From: Agrilactobacillus yilanensis
Lineage (GTDB): Bacteria > Bacillota > Bacilli > Lactobacillales > Lactobacillaceae
NCBI RefSeq assembly: GCF_003946725.1
Contig: NZ_RHOY01000021.1
Span: 1-55,589, forward strand
Reading direction: 5' to 3'
Length of the DNA stretch: 55,589 bases
This document shows, piece by piece, positions 1 through 9,267 of the stretch. Below the pieces are notes generated by a model that worked only from the letters and a program-made list of their open reading frames with translations, was not told where the DNA came from and did not search any database. Position 1 is the first letter of the stretch. Each line of letters opens with the position of its first letter. A program made the position numbers and the translations under genes.

Positions 1-577
1 GCTCGAGGCTTTCCCGCTCTAGTTCGCGCTCTAAACGCGCTCGAGCTTACTGACAATTTACATAACTACGCCTTACTCACAAGCCAAAACCGGGCTTATG
101 TCGGGTCTATTTTGTGTGAGTTTTCTTAAACGCGCTCCAAAAGACTGATTTCTGCGCTTAGCTACGTCTAACTTGTAAGCAAAAATCGCTCACGGCGTTA
201 GTCTAGGCTATGCTCAAAATCAACCCGTCTTTTTTCGCGCTCTGGGTTTGAAACGCGCTCACTAGAGCAAAGCTCTCACCTAACTACGAATTATTCATAA
301 GCGAAGTGCACTTATTTCATAATTCTAGGTTAGTGCTCGAGGCTTTCCCGCTCTAGTTCGCGCTCTAAACGCGCTCGAGCTTACTGACAATTTACATAAC
401 TACGCCTTACTTACAAGCCAAGTTCGGGCTTATGTCGGGTCTATTTTGTGTGAGTTTTCTTAAACGCGCTCCAAAAGACTGATTTCTGCGCTTAGCTACG
501 TCTAACTTGTAAGCAAAAATCGCTCACGGCGTTAGTCTAGGCTATGCTCAAAATCAACCCGTCTTTTGTCGCGCTCT
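1..577 (+). repeat. Structured intergenic repeat block A (tandem hairpin modules)
   Basis: This gene-free block is built from modules that begin AAACGCGCTC and end CGCGCTCT. Complete modules lie at 128-243, 251-366 and 462-577, each exactly 116 nt. Shortened modules lie at 33-127 and 367-461, and 1-32 is the right arm of a module cut by the window edge. Bases 1-243 recur almost unchanged at 335-577, giving a 334-bp tandem duplication. Each complete module is an imperfect palindrome. For example the module at 251 pairs CACTAGAGC with GCTCTAGTT, and that at 462 pairs CAAAAGAC with GTCTTTTG. The block ends one base before the stop codon of the large minus-strand gene. No ORF or protein-binding motif was recognised in it. 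Confidence 0.9.
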
Positions 578-578
578 T

Positions 579-3500
579 TTACTTAAGATTTAGTCTGGCG
601 GTTGTCAGGTTGGGTAGGAGTTGTTGGTTGATGAGTGTGTGGCTGTTGATGAGGTAGGTTGTGTCGGTTAATTCGGTGAGTAGTTTGGTTAGGTTGCTGT
701 ATTCCTTTAGGCTTTTAGACATGATTTTGGCGAACATTAGGCTTTTTTCTTCAGACATTTTAAATAAAATTTCGGTTTCGAAGTCGTTGGCCATTAATAG
801 GTCGTTTGCGGTAGGTTCAAATTCGGGATTATTTAAGATTAAGGAGATGCCATACTGGCTGCCTTGTTTCAAAGTTCTAGCTAAGGGGCCTTTCATGTTA
901 AAATTCAAGGCTTTGGCATTGTCGATGAAAACGGGTAGAGGATGATACATACTGCCAGAGTTGCGGGCTTCTGCTGCAAAGCCGCTTAGCAGGTAATCCA
1001 AGACGAATTTGCGCAAAGGTAAGGAAAATGAGCTGCAACGGATGACGTGCAATTCTCCTTGGCCGTCAAAGAAGTGCCGCCATTTTAAGGTTTCTTGATA
1101 AGTGAATGGATCTTGATCAATCAGGTCTTTGAGCTTTGTTAAAATGGCTTTATCAGATAAATAAGTGGGTAAATTAGAAAATTTAAAGGTTGCCGTTTGT
1201 TTGGTTAGTCCGGTCAGCATGGCTTGGTTAATCTGTTCCACTTGACTGCCGCTTAAATTAAAAGCTGGTCGGCACATGTCGGTGAGTTGGTTAATTAAGG
1301 CTAGGGTCGTGGCTTCAGCGTAATGATTGTTAATGCTTTGACGGATAACGGCAAAAGGATCCAAATGAATTGGGGTTTGATTTAAGCTGAGACTTTTTAC
1401 TTTAGGGAAATCTTGAGCGGTGAAATAGGCGCGATTTTTGTCTTCTGTTAAGAAAATAACCGCACTTAGATTGGCTTGGGTCATTTGTCGTAGGATCTGT
1501 TGGATGAATTTGAATTTGGTAGGACTATCATCCCCGAACAACAATAAGTCTCTATCGGATAATTCGGTGTTACCATAAGGCCAATTGACGATCATTTCAC
1601 TCGTGGTACTCTTGCCTAGGTAAAACTGCATTGTGGCTGGACTTAAATTTTTAACGGGCAGCGGTCGAGCTGGCTCGTAAGTGGTATTGCCAGCGGTCAA
1701 AGCCGCTTGAGGGGATGTCCCATCCGTTTCGGCAGCGTTGGCGTCTGAAGCGGCTTTTTTAGCATGGTGGTTAGTCAGCCGCGTTTCATTTGTGAGATGG
1801 GTTTGCAGCAGATCTTTAAGCTGAAAATCAAATTCGGCGCTTTGAATGAGTTTTTGAATTTCCTCAGGGGTATTCAAGACATAAGTGTAAATATCGCTCA
1901 AAGGGACGTTAACGATAGTATTGCCGGTGACTTCATCCCGTTGTACGGTTCTAAAGGCATTTTGCGTACTGGCAACAAAACGAAAAGCATCCCCATAATA
2001 GCGGTGCAGGCGATGACTTACTTCAAAGTCGGCTCGGAATAAGGCATCTTTAACACTATCTATTTTTTTCAAGATGGTTGGGGCAATGGTGTCTTTAGGC
2101 AGTTGCTGTAGGCTCGTTAAAAAGATCCGAGCTAAAAATAGTTTGGTGTAGTCTTGCATAAATGAAGGCCCTAAATCTTCAATCATCGTGGTTAAATTAG
2201 CTTCAGCAAACGGCTGAGGGCCTAAAATAATTGGCAGTAAATACATTACGGGATGGGCAATATTTTTAAGATCCAAGCCCATCAGCAAAATGTCATCGGT
2301 TGCTAAACCAACTTTGGATAAATTATTGACAGTCAGTAGATTATCGTTCGTATCTAGGCCAAAATCACGGGCGTAATGCCGCAGTATTTTGATGGAAATC
2401 GGCAGCCATAAGAAATCTTTTTGATAAAGCAGCCCACTAATTTCTTTGTAGGCAGTGATCTGCTGTAAGCTGGATTTTAAAGCGTTATCTGAAGTATTCA
2501 CGTCCCAAATATCATTAAATAAATTGTGATAATGTAATAAATTATGAATTTGCGGGATAGCGGCAGCCACTTGATTATGCTGGAAGTATTGCTGCCAAGT
2601 CGTGACCTTATTCGTATTTTTTGTAACAGAAATAACATCAAAGGCCAAGGGTTCTACGGCATGGTAACGGTTTAATTCAAGTTTTGGATTATCTTGAAGT
2701 TTAGAAACCAGCTCAGCTTTTGGCATAAAGAGCGTTGTTTGATAGCTGCTGGCAATGATCTTATCAGTTTCTTTATCTTCCACCACAGTTTCACGAATGG
2801 CCCAGGAATTATGGAGAATATAAGGTGATAACTGATGGTGACAAATCAAGGCCAGTGTATTCCAGATCCCCGCAAAGGTAATTAAGTTGGAGACCGGCCG
2901 CTCCAAGTCTTTAGTACCAAAGCCTTGAACGCCGATATTTTCAATCATTGTGGTCTGTTTATTAGGAATCAGACCGTCTAAAGCGAAACTAGGTTTCATA
3001 TATTGATTCAGCTGATTTAATAATTTGATTTGAGATTGAGGCTGATAAAAAGAAATATGATAAATGGACTGTTCTGTTGTGATCGTTTTAGCAGCATAAT
3101 ATAAACTCAAATTTTGTTGAATCCGCTGAATTAATGCTTGCCAATCAGCGGGATTTAATTCAGTTTTGTCTACCGGTTCGCCTAAAAGATTTTCCAGATC
3201 AGTCATCGTTTTTACGGTGAAGAATTTTTCAAACACTTGATCGTCCGGATAATTTTGGAAATGCAGTTCTAATGGGGGGATGATCTCATAATAAGGGCTA
3301 TGGTCAGCAGTCTTGAAATATTCAATGATGCCCTTTAGAATCGTGCGATCCGGATAAATATGGGCAAAGCGAACGACAAGGGGTTGATCCGCATTTAATT
3401 GGAATAAAAACGTATTGTGGCGTCGAAAATTTGTTAAAATTTCAGCTAGAATATGGGCGTAGTTTGCTTTGAGATGATTGGTTTGTTTTGCGGTGAACCG

Positions 3501-5672
3501 AATCCAATGGTTAAAGTACGAGGTATCTGCTTGATATAAGCTACCTTGCATCATCAAATAAGGCAGGAGCCCCGCCGGTGAAATTTGCGTTTGAATTTTT
3601 TCATTGAGGGTTACATCGTCTAACATTTCATCATAGACTAAGCGATAGCTCAGCAGTAATGGCGAAAACGGTGAGAAATAAAAAGCATGTTTCGTTTTAA
3701 TCGCGCCAATGTAAAATAAATTACGGATTGTTTCCGGAAAGGCAATGTCGTGAAGATGGTTATCGATATGCTGTTGAATTTGCGCTAATAATTGGGTCAC
3801 GTTATCTTTTAAATATTTTGTCCAAGTGGTTAGACTTAAGGTCATTTCGTTATCCAATAAAAATTGGCAAATTTGGTCTAAAGAGGCTTGAATATCTTCA
3901 GGCAGTTTTAAAGGTAACGGTTCAAAATCACCTTGATCATTAAGTTCACCATAAAAATGCTGCTTTTTAATCATTTGCGTTTCAATGTTTAACAGCTGTT
4001 GCTGGCTGGCATTCAAATAGTAGACTTTATTTCGTTCAATGAGCTTATCTTGATCAAAATAAATCCCATTTGGTGCTTGGCGGCGCAAATTTTCAATAGC
4101 AAAATTAGATAAACTCTGTTTCACAATCCGTTCATGGCTGAACTGAAAGCGCAAAGGTACAAGATGATCATAAATGTTCAACGTTAAAATCGTGAACTCA
4201 ATTTTAGATTGTTGTTTTAATAGTTCCGAGAAATCTAATTCAGTGGTTTGGCTAATAAAAAACTCTTGCAAGTTTTGTTCAGAAATTGGAATTCGTACGG
4301 GATTTTGGTTATTGGCCCCTAGAAAAGTAATCGCTGGTGCATCTGTGTGCAGGACAATTTGATAATAACCGCGATTAGAAACGTCTAGACTGAAAAATGG
4401 CGCAATAGTTAAAAAGTATTTTGGATCAAACGGTAAGATAGCAAATTTAAAAATTAAAGGTAAGTGTTCTGAACTGGAACCGTAGTGAATTTGACCATAA
4501 TAAATTTGATTCGGATCAACGTGTTCAATATTTACAATAATCGTCCGGTTAACAATCTTAATCAGATCGCTGAGGTCGGTTTTGCCTTGAAAGAAAAAAG
4601 ACTGGTTGTGATCAATGGCATCCGGGTCTAAAGGTGCATTAAACGGTAATCTTAAAATAACTTGATCGCTAATCTGGTTTGGCTTTAAGAAGGCCAAAAT
4701 ACTATATTCTTTAGCACTGTGATTTTGTGTTGGTTCATCGGCATAGTGTTTTTGCTGCAGCCAGAAAGTGAAGTGTTGATTCAGCCGTTGAATTTTGTCG
4801 GCTTCTAACTGGATTTTAATGCCCGTTTTCTTTAAGAAATTTTGCCGAGCAGCCGTAATTTGATCATAGGTTAAATCGGACCAATTGGCTAAATTCTGAT
4901 ATTTTTGATAATCCTTTGGGTTTTCAAAGTAGACATAGTTATCAATATGCTGTTCGGGACTGTTATTAACGATAATTTGTTTTAATTCTGAAAACAGCTT
5001 TTGATTGCTTAATAAGCGCTTGGTGGTGGTCGCTGCGCTCGTTTGTTTTAATTCTGGGTCGTAAAACATTTGATGGGCAACGTAATCGGTAGCGGTTAAA
5101 GCGTCTTTTTTATAGAGTTGATAAATGGCCGCCAACTGCTGCGGTAATTGATCGGTTTTAGTTCTCAAAACCCGGTGTAAAATATCAGATACGACGGCAC
5201 GTTCACCGGCTTTTAAAGGGGAGGCTGCATTGGCCAGCTTTAGACCGTTTAAAATATTATCTAAGGCAAAAGGCCCGCCGCTATCTTCTAAATCCCGCGC
5301 ATTATAAATAATGTTAGGTGTGGCTTCGGTGATCAGATAAATAATCATAGTTTGTTTAAAAATAGCTTGTTGGCGTGTGACGAGATGCTGTAAATTTAAT
5401 AGGAAATTGGTATGTGTGCGTTGACCTAATGGGACAATAATAGCCTTAAGCTGGTCTTGTTCTAATGCAATCGTTTGATAAATACTATGGCCGTTATTTA
5501 CAATAAACGGTTTGACAGGCATTGTTTTTGTTTGTTGAATTTCATTAAATAATTGATCAACCGCTGCTTGGCTTTCCAGGGCTAAATAATAACGGCTGCC
5601 CGCTTTAAAATGGCCATCGTGGAGCCAGTTAGTAAGCTGTACGACTAAAAAATCAAAATAATCTTCGTCCAA
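579..5672 (-). CDS. DptH-like giant protein with degenerate FtsK/HerA-type ATPase domain
   Basis: This large soluble protein of about 1,697 residues resembles DptH, the big subunit of the DptFGH restriction complex that attacks DNA lacking phosphorothioate marks. The resemblance rests on length, its place just downstream of a DptF-like gene, and a C-terminal HerA/FtsK-like domain. In that domain the Walker A position near residue 1380 reads FGDDSPTKF, without GK[S/T]. The Walker B position near 1585 reads VFIDNA, with Asn where the catalytic Glu is expected. The fold may therefore be kept without ATP hydrolysis. The start chosen is TTG at 5672, seven bases after AAGGAGG; the GTG at 5678 sits too close to that site. 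The upstream gene ends 18 bases away, so the two are co-transcribed. The frame is intact. The family call is from memory of sequence features and is moderately sure. Confidence 0.6.
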   Translation of the reverse strand: MDEDYFDFLVVQLTNWLHDGHFKAGSRYYLALESQAAVDQLFNEIQQTKTMPVKPFIVNNGHSIYQTIALEQDQLKAIIVPLGQRTHTNFLLNLQHLVTRQQAIFKQTMIIYLITEATPNIIYNARDLEDSGGPFALDNILNGLKLANAASPLKAGERAVVSDILHRVLRTKTDQLPQQLAAIYQLYKKDALTATDYVAHQMFYDPELKQTSAATTTKRLLSNQKLFSELKQIIVNNSPEQHIDNYVYFENPKDYQKYQNLANWSDLTYDQITAARQNFLKKTGIKIQLEADKIQRLNQHFTFWLQQKHYADEPTQNHSAKEYSILAFLKPNQISDQVILRLPFNAPLDPDAIDHNQSFFFQGKTDLSDLIKIVNRTIIVNIEHVDPNQIYYGQIHYGSSSEHLPLIFKFAILPFDPKYFLTIAPFFSLDVSNRGYYQIVLHTDAPAITFLGANNQNPVRIPISEQNLQEFFISQTTELDFSELLKQQSKIEFTILTLNIYDHLVPLRFQFSHERIVKQSLSNFAIENLRRQAPNGIYFDQDKLIERNKVYYLNASQQQLLNIETQMIKKQHFYGELNDQGDFEPLPLKLPEDIQASLDQICQFLLDNEMTLSLTTWTKYLKDNVTQLLAQIQQHIDNHLHDIAFPETIRNLFYIGAIKTKHAFYFSPFSPLLLSYRLVYDEMLDDVTLNEKIQTQISPAGLLPYLMMQGSLYQADTSYFNHWIRFTAKQTNHLKANYAHILAEILTNFRRHNTFLFQLNADQPLVVRFAHIYPDRTILKGIIEYFKTADHSPYYEIIPPLELHFQNYPDDQVFEKFFTVKTMTDLENLLGEPVDKTELNPADWQALIQRIQQNLSLYYAAKTITTEQSIYHISFYQPQSQIKLLNQLNQYMKPSFALDGLIPNKQTTMIENIGVQGFGTKDLERPVSNLITFAGIWNTLALICHHQLSPYILHNSWAIRETVVEDKETDKIIASSYQTTLFMPKAELVSKLQDNPKLELNRYHAVEPLAFDVISVTKNTNKVTTWQQYFQHNQVAAAIPQIHNLLHYHNLFNDIWDVNTSDNALKSSLQQITAYKEISGLLYQKDFLWLPISIKILRHYARDFGLDTNDNLLTVNNLSKVGLATDDILLMGLDLKNIAHPVMYLLPIILGPQPFAEANLTTMIEDLGPSFMQDYTKLFLARIFLTSLQQLPKDTIAPTILKKIDSVKDALFRADFEVSHRLHRYYGDAFRFVASTQNAFRTVQRDEVTGNTIVNVPLSDIYTYVLNTPEEIQKLIQSAEFDFQLKDLLQTHLTNETRLTNHHAKKAASDANAAETDGTSPQAALTAGNTTYEPARPLPVKNLSPATMQFYLGKSTTSEMIVNWPYGNTELSDRDLLLFGDDSPTKFKFIQQILRQMTQANLSAVIFLTEDKNRAYFTAQDFPKVKSLSLNQTPIHLDPFAVIRQSINNHYAEATTLALINQLTDMCRPAFNLSGSQVEQINQAMLTGLTKQTATFKFSNLPTYLSDKAILTKLKDLIDQDPFTYQETLKWRHFFDGQGELHVIRCSSFSLPLRKFVLDYLLSGFAAEARNSGSMYHPLPVFIDNAKALNFNMKGPLARTLKQGSQYGISLILNNPEFEPTANDLLMANDFETEILFKMSEEKSLMFAKIMSKSLKEYSNLTKLLTELTDTTYLINSHTLINQQLLPNLTTARLNLK

Positions 5673-5690
5673 GGTCACCCCTCCTTGTCT

Positions 5691-7553
5691 TTATGAATTG
5701 GGAACATTTTCAGTGATTTTTAAAGATGCGATTAGTGCCTGGGCAAATTGATCAAACTCAGCGACACTTTGACGGTCTTGCGGTCGTAAGACATAATTTT
5801 TTGAAATATGATAAAACAACTCAAATAACGCTAAAGTTAGCTGAAATTGATAATGATGCTCACCGACAGAATCTGTGGCGGCTAAGTGAATGGTAATCGT
5901 TGTCTGCGCCACGGACATATAATAAATTGAAATATTTAAAGGATTAATTTTTTGCTGTTTGGCTAGATCAATATTTGCGCCAGCTGAACCTGGTGCATGA
6001 TACCAGGCTTTTAACCCGGCATAACAGTATTTTGCTAAGGCCTCGTTAAAGTACCCTTGTTGAACTTGTAAATAACTATTTAAATAAAAATCATAAGTTT
6101 TATCAGTAAAGAGTTGGGCATTATGGTCGAATAAAAACAAGATTCGGAGCAATAGTTTTGTATGCACCACATCAGAAGTGGGTTTATCAACATAATAACT
6201 ATAAAAATCGCTGACCCAGTTGCTTGGTAAACTGTGATTGTTTAAGGCACTTAAGACATATTCGCTTTTATCGGACACTTTGTGAAAGCTCCCCAGCAAA
6301 ATGGCGAGTTCCGGATTGCGCAGAACTATCGGATCACAAGCTGCAAGGCCTTTTAAAATTCGTGTTTGCGGCTTGGGTGGAAACATTAGGAAAAACAAGG
6401 TGTTATAAAGTGGCGGTCGACCAATGTTTGGCATAGCAATATCGTGGAGAAAGGTTAAAATTTCACGAATGGAAAAAATAGCGTTATCCGCTAACTGGGC
6501 TTTGATGAGCAAATATTTAATGCTGCTGAGCACTTGCGGATGTGTCAAAATATAATAATTTGTGTGCAAAGTAGAGTGGATATTTTGGTTGGTATCCGCT
6601 TGATAGGCTTGGTAAAAGGGATTCTTATAAGCATTGGCCGCAAAGATCTTACTTGTCAGCTGATCAAATAGGGCATTTTGAGTTGAGATACTATCCAAAG
6701 GACAGGCGGGTTCATCGTCCACAAAAATAATTTGAATGGTCCGCGTAATGACATTTCGTGGTTGATTGTCTAAAATCTTAGTGGCTTGGATTAAGTTGAC
6801 TAGTTCAGTGTAGGTGCCTAATTTATTCGCCAAACGGTAAAACCGTTTTAATAGATCCGTATGAATAGTCATCAACTGATGGTAAGTCGTTTTAGCAGTG
6901 AGCCCCCGGTCGCTGAAGTTATGAAAATCTCGTAACAGCCGTTGATCCATCGGGACTTCAGCGTTGTTGCCTAAACCGGCATCATCTTTAACATGTAAAT
7001 TTGGGAGTTCAAATAATTTTGATTTTTTAGTGCGTAATGCTGCTAATAACTGTGATTTGCCAGTCCCGCTGGCGCCACAAATCAAAGTTAGACTGCGATT
7101 GCTGCCTTCAAGCGTTCCTAAAAGATCGGTTAAGATGGTCTCAGCAGGTAAAGGAACGTTTAAGTAACTTTGTAAATCCGTTAACTCGGTATAGCCGTCC
7201 ACAACAGATATTGCCGAGGAAATATCCAATTGGCTAAACAATTGGGATAATCGACTTTCGTTAGACGTCTGGGTATCTTTTGCAGCGGCTGAAACTTGGT
7301 AGTAGTCCAGTAATTCTTGTAGCACCTGTAATGTTTTTTGGTCAATCATTTCGGGACGATTTATAAATTGCGTTAAGTATTGTAATCGTTGTAAAGAACG
7401 TTCAGGAATTAGATTATTTTGATTTAAGAGTTGTAAAATATCGTTAAAGTATTGTGGGGTGATAGGTAAAGCGCGAATAATAGGAAATTGATATTTCAAA
7501 GCTGCGATTAATTTTTGCAAAAGTTGGTCAAATGTTACTCGGTTCTTTGCCAT
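5691..7553 (-). CDS. DptF-like P-loop ATPase
   Basis: This is a predicted ATPase of 620 residues resembling DptF of DNA phosphorothioation-dependent restriction systems. After an N-terminal helical region of about 100 residues comes a segment with DLQSYLNVPLPAE, then a canonical Walker A, CGASGTGKSQLL, near residue 160. Further on are NPFYQAYQAD and a helical stretch ending in ILTFLHDIAMP, patterns I associate with DptF. In known systems DptF works with DptG and DptH, but no DptG gene lies between this gene and its neighbour. The start chosen is ATG at 7553, preceded by AAAGGAGG; an in-frame ATG at 7598 lacks such a site. A possible minus-strand promoter is TTGAAA (7640-7635), 17 bases, TAAATA (7617-7612). 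Alternatives are another AAA+ defence ATPase; BREX BrxC seems unlikely at this size. Confidence 0.65.
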   Translation of the reverse strand: MAKNRVTFDQLLQKLIAALKYQFPIIRALPITPQYFNDILQLLNQNNLIPERSLQRLQYLTQFINRPEMIDQKTLQVLQELLDYYQVSAAAKDTQTSNESRLSQLFSQLDISSAISVVDGYTELTDLQSYLNVPLPAETILTDLLGTLEGSNRSLTLICGASGTGKSQLLAALRTKKSKLFELPNLHVKDDAGLGNNAEVPMDQRLLRDFHNFSDRGLTAKTTYHQLMTIHTDLLKRFYRLANKLGTYTELVNLIQATKILDNQPRNVITRTIQIIFVDDEPACPLDSISTQNALFDQLTSKIFAANAYKNPFYQAYQADTNQNIHSTLHTNYYILTHPQVLSSIKYLLIKAQLADNAIFSIREILTFLHDIAMPNIGRPPLYNTLFFLMFPPKPQTRILKGLAACDPIVLRNPELAILLGSFHKVSDKSEYVLSALNNHSLPSNWVSDFYSYYVDKPTSDVVHTKLLLRILFLFDHNAQLFTDKTYDFYLNSYLQVQQGYFNEALAKYCYAGLKAWYHAPGSAGANIDLAKQQKINPLNISIYYMSVAQTTITIHLAATDSVGEHHYQFQLTLALFELFYHISKNYVLRPQDRQSVAEFDQFAQALIASLKITENVPNS

Positions 7554-7905
7554 GGCGCGATACCTCCTTTTTGAAGTTAACTTGCCTAATATTAACATTT
7601 TAATGAAGCTTTATTTAAGCATAAATTGTTGATTTTTCAACGAGATATGATCTGTGATTTAGTGAACGAAATAGATCATAAAAATAATGAGTTTTTATAA
7701 GAAAATTGGCCCTATAGGAATAAATTGTAGCAAAAAATAGCAATAAATTACATAGAAAAAGAGATTTAATTCGTAGACGCGTTAAGGACATTTTTTTACG
7801 GACAAATAAATAGAACCAGACTTTTCCCAGATTTGGGGATTGACTGGTTCTAATGTTGTGGCGTTAAGGTGTGCATAGCTACTGAATTGGGTTTCTCTAG
7901 AATTT
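7554..7905 (-). terminator. Non-coding stretch with terminator for the 7906-8310 gene
   Basis: About 350 bases contain no gene. A 9-bp stem, TAGAACCAG (7811-7819) with CTGGTTCTA (7844-7852), is followed in the minus direction by TTTATTTG, a plausible terminator for the small minus-strand gene to the right. The AT-rich rest carries the probable promoter of the dptF/dptH-like operon. Nothing else stands out. Confidence 0.55.
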
Positions 7906-8310
7906 TTAAGAAATTTTAGCGCTATTTTGTATTAAATTGGCTTTTAATAATTCTAAGTTCGCTTCACTTAAAGTGGGCGTGCTGTCTTTGACTAAGATCA
8001 TCAGTGCTTTGATAAAAAAATGCGTTTGTTTTTGATAAAAAAGACTTTTCTGTAAAGGCGTAAGATCAAGTGTTGTTAGATCAAAACCAACTTCTTCAAA
8101 CAACCAATGGGCTATTAAAGGATTCGCGAGGAGATAGTCAAAGTCTTTGATCATTTCAGTTTTATCAGACCAAAGCTGTTCGGGTAAGATTTCACGATGC
8201 GTCAAAATTTTATCATAGACATAATCTTGATAGCGTGATAGCTTTAAGTTTTGATTATTAATAACTTGCTTTTCTAAAACTAAAAGATCTTGATAGTTCA
8301 GATTTTTCAT
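7906..8310 (-). CDS. Hypothetical small helical protein
   Basis: I do not recognise this 134-residue protein. It is acidic to neutral, predicted mostly helical, with no membrane segment, signal peptide or cysteines. The start chosen is ATG at 8310, eight bases after AGAAGG; an in-frame GTG lies three codons upstream but too near that site. It has its own terminator and is separated by about 350 bases from the dptF-like gene. It therefore need not belong to that operon, although it is on the same strand. Confidence 0.6.
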   Translation of the reverse strand: MKNLNYQDLLVLEKQVINNQNLKLSRYQDYVYDKILTHREILPEQLWSDKTEMIKDFDYLLANPLIAHWLFEEVGFDLTTLDLTPLQKSLFYQKQTHFFIKALMILVKDSTPTLSEANLELLKANLIQNSAKIS

Positions 8311-8475
8311 CCTAAACACCTTCTTTTTTGGAACCTGTGCGTTTAAATAACTAAGTTAATATGAATTATTTAGTGTAATTATATTTTAAGACAAAATAAT
8401 GTATTGGGACTTCCAAAAATTTTAATTTCTACTAGGCTTTTTGAAAGTATTTAAAGTAAACGGAGGGATAGATTC

Positions 8476-9189
8476 ATGGCAGTAAAAAAATATTATGCAG
8501 TGGCCCGGGGACGTAAAGTTGGTATTTTTACCGATTGGCCGACAACCGAAAGATTAGTTCGCGGCTATCAAAATGCCCGATATAAAAGTTTTACCGATCG
8601 TGCCAGCGCTGAGGCTTTTATTCAAGAAAATCAGCACAGCAGTCGTCCACAAGCAGTAGGTAAATCGGCCAAACCAGCAAAATCAGCTGAGGTTGTTGAC
8701 CTAACCCAAGCAACAGCTGTATTTTTTACCGATGGCGGTTCACGGAATACCGGTAACGTTGCCGGGGGGCATGTGAAGGCCACAGATAAAGCAGCTTGGG
8801 CTTATTTAATCGAGTATCAAGGGCAGAAAATTGCAGATTCAGCTGGCGAATATGGTGCGACCAACAATCGGATGGAGATTATGGCATTGCGCAATGCGCT
8901 GCAGAAATTTATTGCGCTAGATTTGAATCACGAAAAATTGATTGGTATTTTGGACTCGCGCTACGTGCTGGATGCGGTTAACAAAGGCTGGTTGCAAGGT
9001 TGGCAGCGGCGGGGCTTTAAAAAAGCAGATGGGACACCACCGCTAAATGTGGCATTATGGCAGGAAATCAGTCAGTTGTTACCGGCATTCACCGCCTTAA
9101 CTTTAACTTGGACAAAGGGCCACGCTACAAATACAGGGAATGTTTATGTGGATCAGTTGTTGAATCAGACGATGGATCAAATGCAATAA
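8476..9189 (+). CDS. rnhA: Ribonuclease HI with N-terminal viroplasmin-like domain
   Basis: This 237-residue enzyme cleaves the RNA strand of RNA-DNA hybrids. Residues 5-48 (KYYAVARGRKVGIFTDW and on) form the small caulimovirus viroplasmin-like hybrid-binding domain that many Firmicutes RNases H carry. A Lys/Ala-rich linker follows, then the RNase H fold from about residue 78. The four acidic catalytic residues are visible: Asp86 (FTDGG), Glu134 (NRMEI), Asp160 (ILDSR) and Asp226 (YVDQL), with the KGH histidine at 216. GGAGGG nine bases before the ATG supports the start. The gene appears to be transcribed alone and converges on the WxL-interacting protein gene. Confidence 0.93.
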   Translation: MAVKKYYAVARGRKVGIFTDWPTTERLVRGYQNARYKSFTDRASAEAFIQENQHSSRPQAVGKSAKPAKSAEVVDLTQATAVFFTDGGSRNTGNVAGGHVKATDKAAWAYLIEYQGQKIADSAGEYGATNNRMEIMALRNALQKFIALDLNHEKLIGILDSRYVLDAVNKGWLQGWQRRGFKKADGTPPLNVALWQEISQLLPAFTALTLTWTKGHATNTGNVYVDQLLNQTMDQMQ

Positions 9190-9205
9190 AACAGTTATTG
9201 GTGAT

Positions 9206-9238
9206 AAAAAAAGGGCTAGATCAAATTTTGATCTAGCC
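9206..9238 (-). terminator. Intrinsic terminator of the WxL-interacting protein gene
   Basis: GGCTAGATCAAA pairs with TTTGATCTAGCC at 9214-9238. The seven A residues on the plus strand at 9206-9212 become a U tract for minus-strand transcripts. No T run follows on the plus strand, so rnhA may end here only weakly. Confidence 0.8.
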
Positions 9239-9267
9239 GCGCAAACGCTAACTTAATTTTTAGAGCG

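Noticed and set aside
1-577. CRISPR array
   Set aside because: The modules are about 116 nt, palindromic and adjoin directly; there are no short identical repeats with unique spacers and no cas genes.
5691-7553. BREX ATPase BrxC or McrB
   Set aside because: The protein is too short for BrxC, and no PglX, PglZ or McrC-like gene lies nearby; the motifs fit DptF better.
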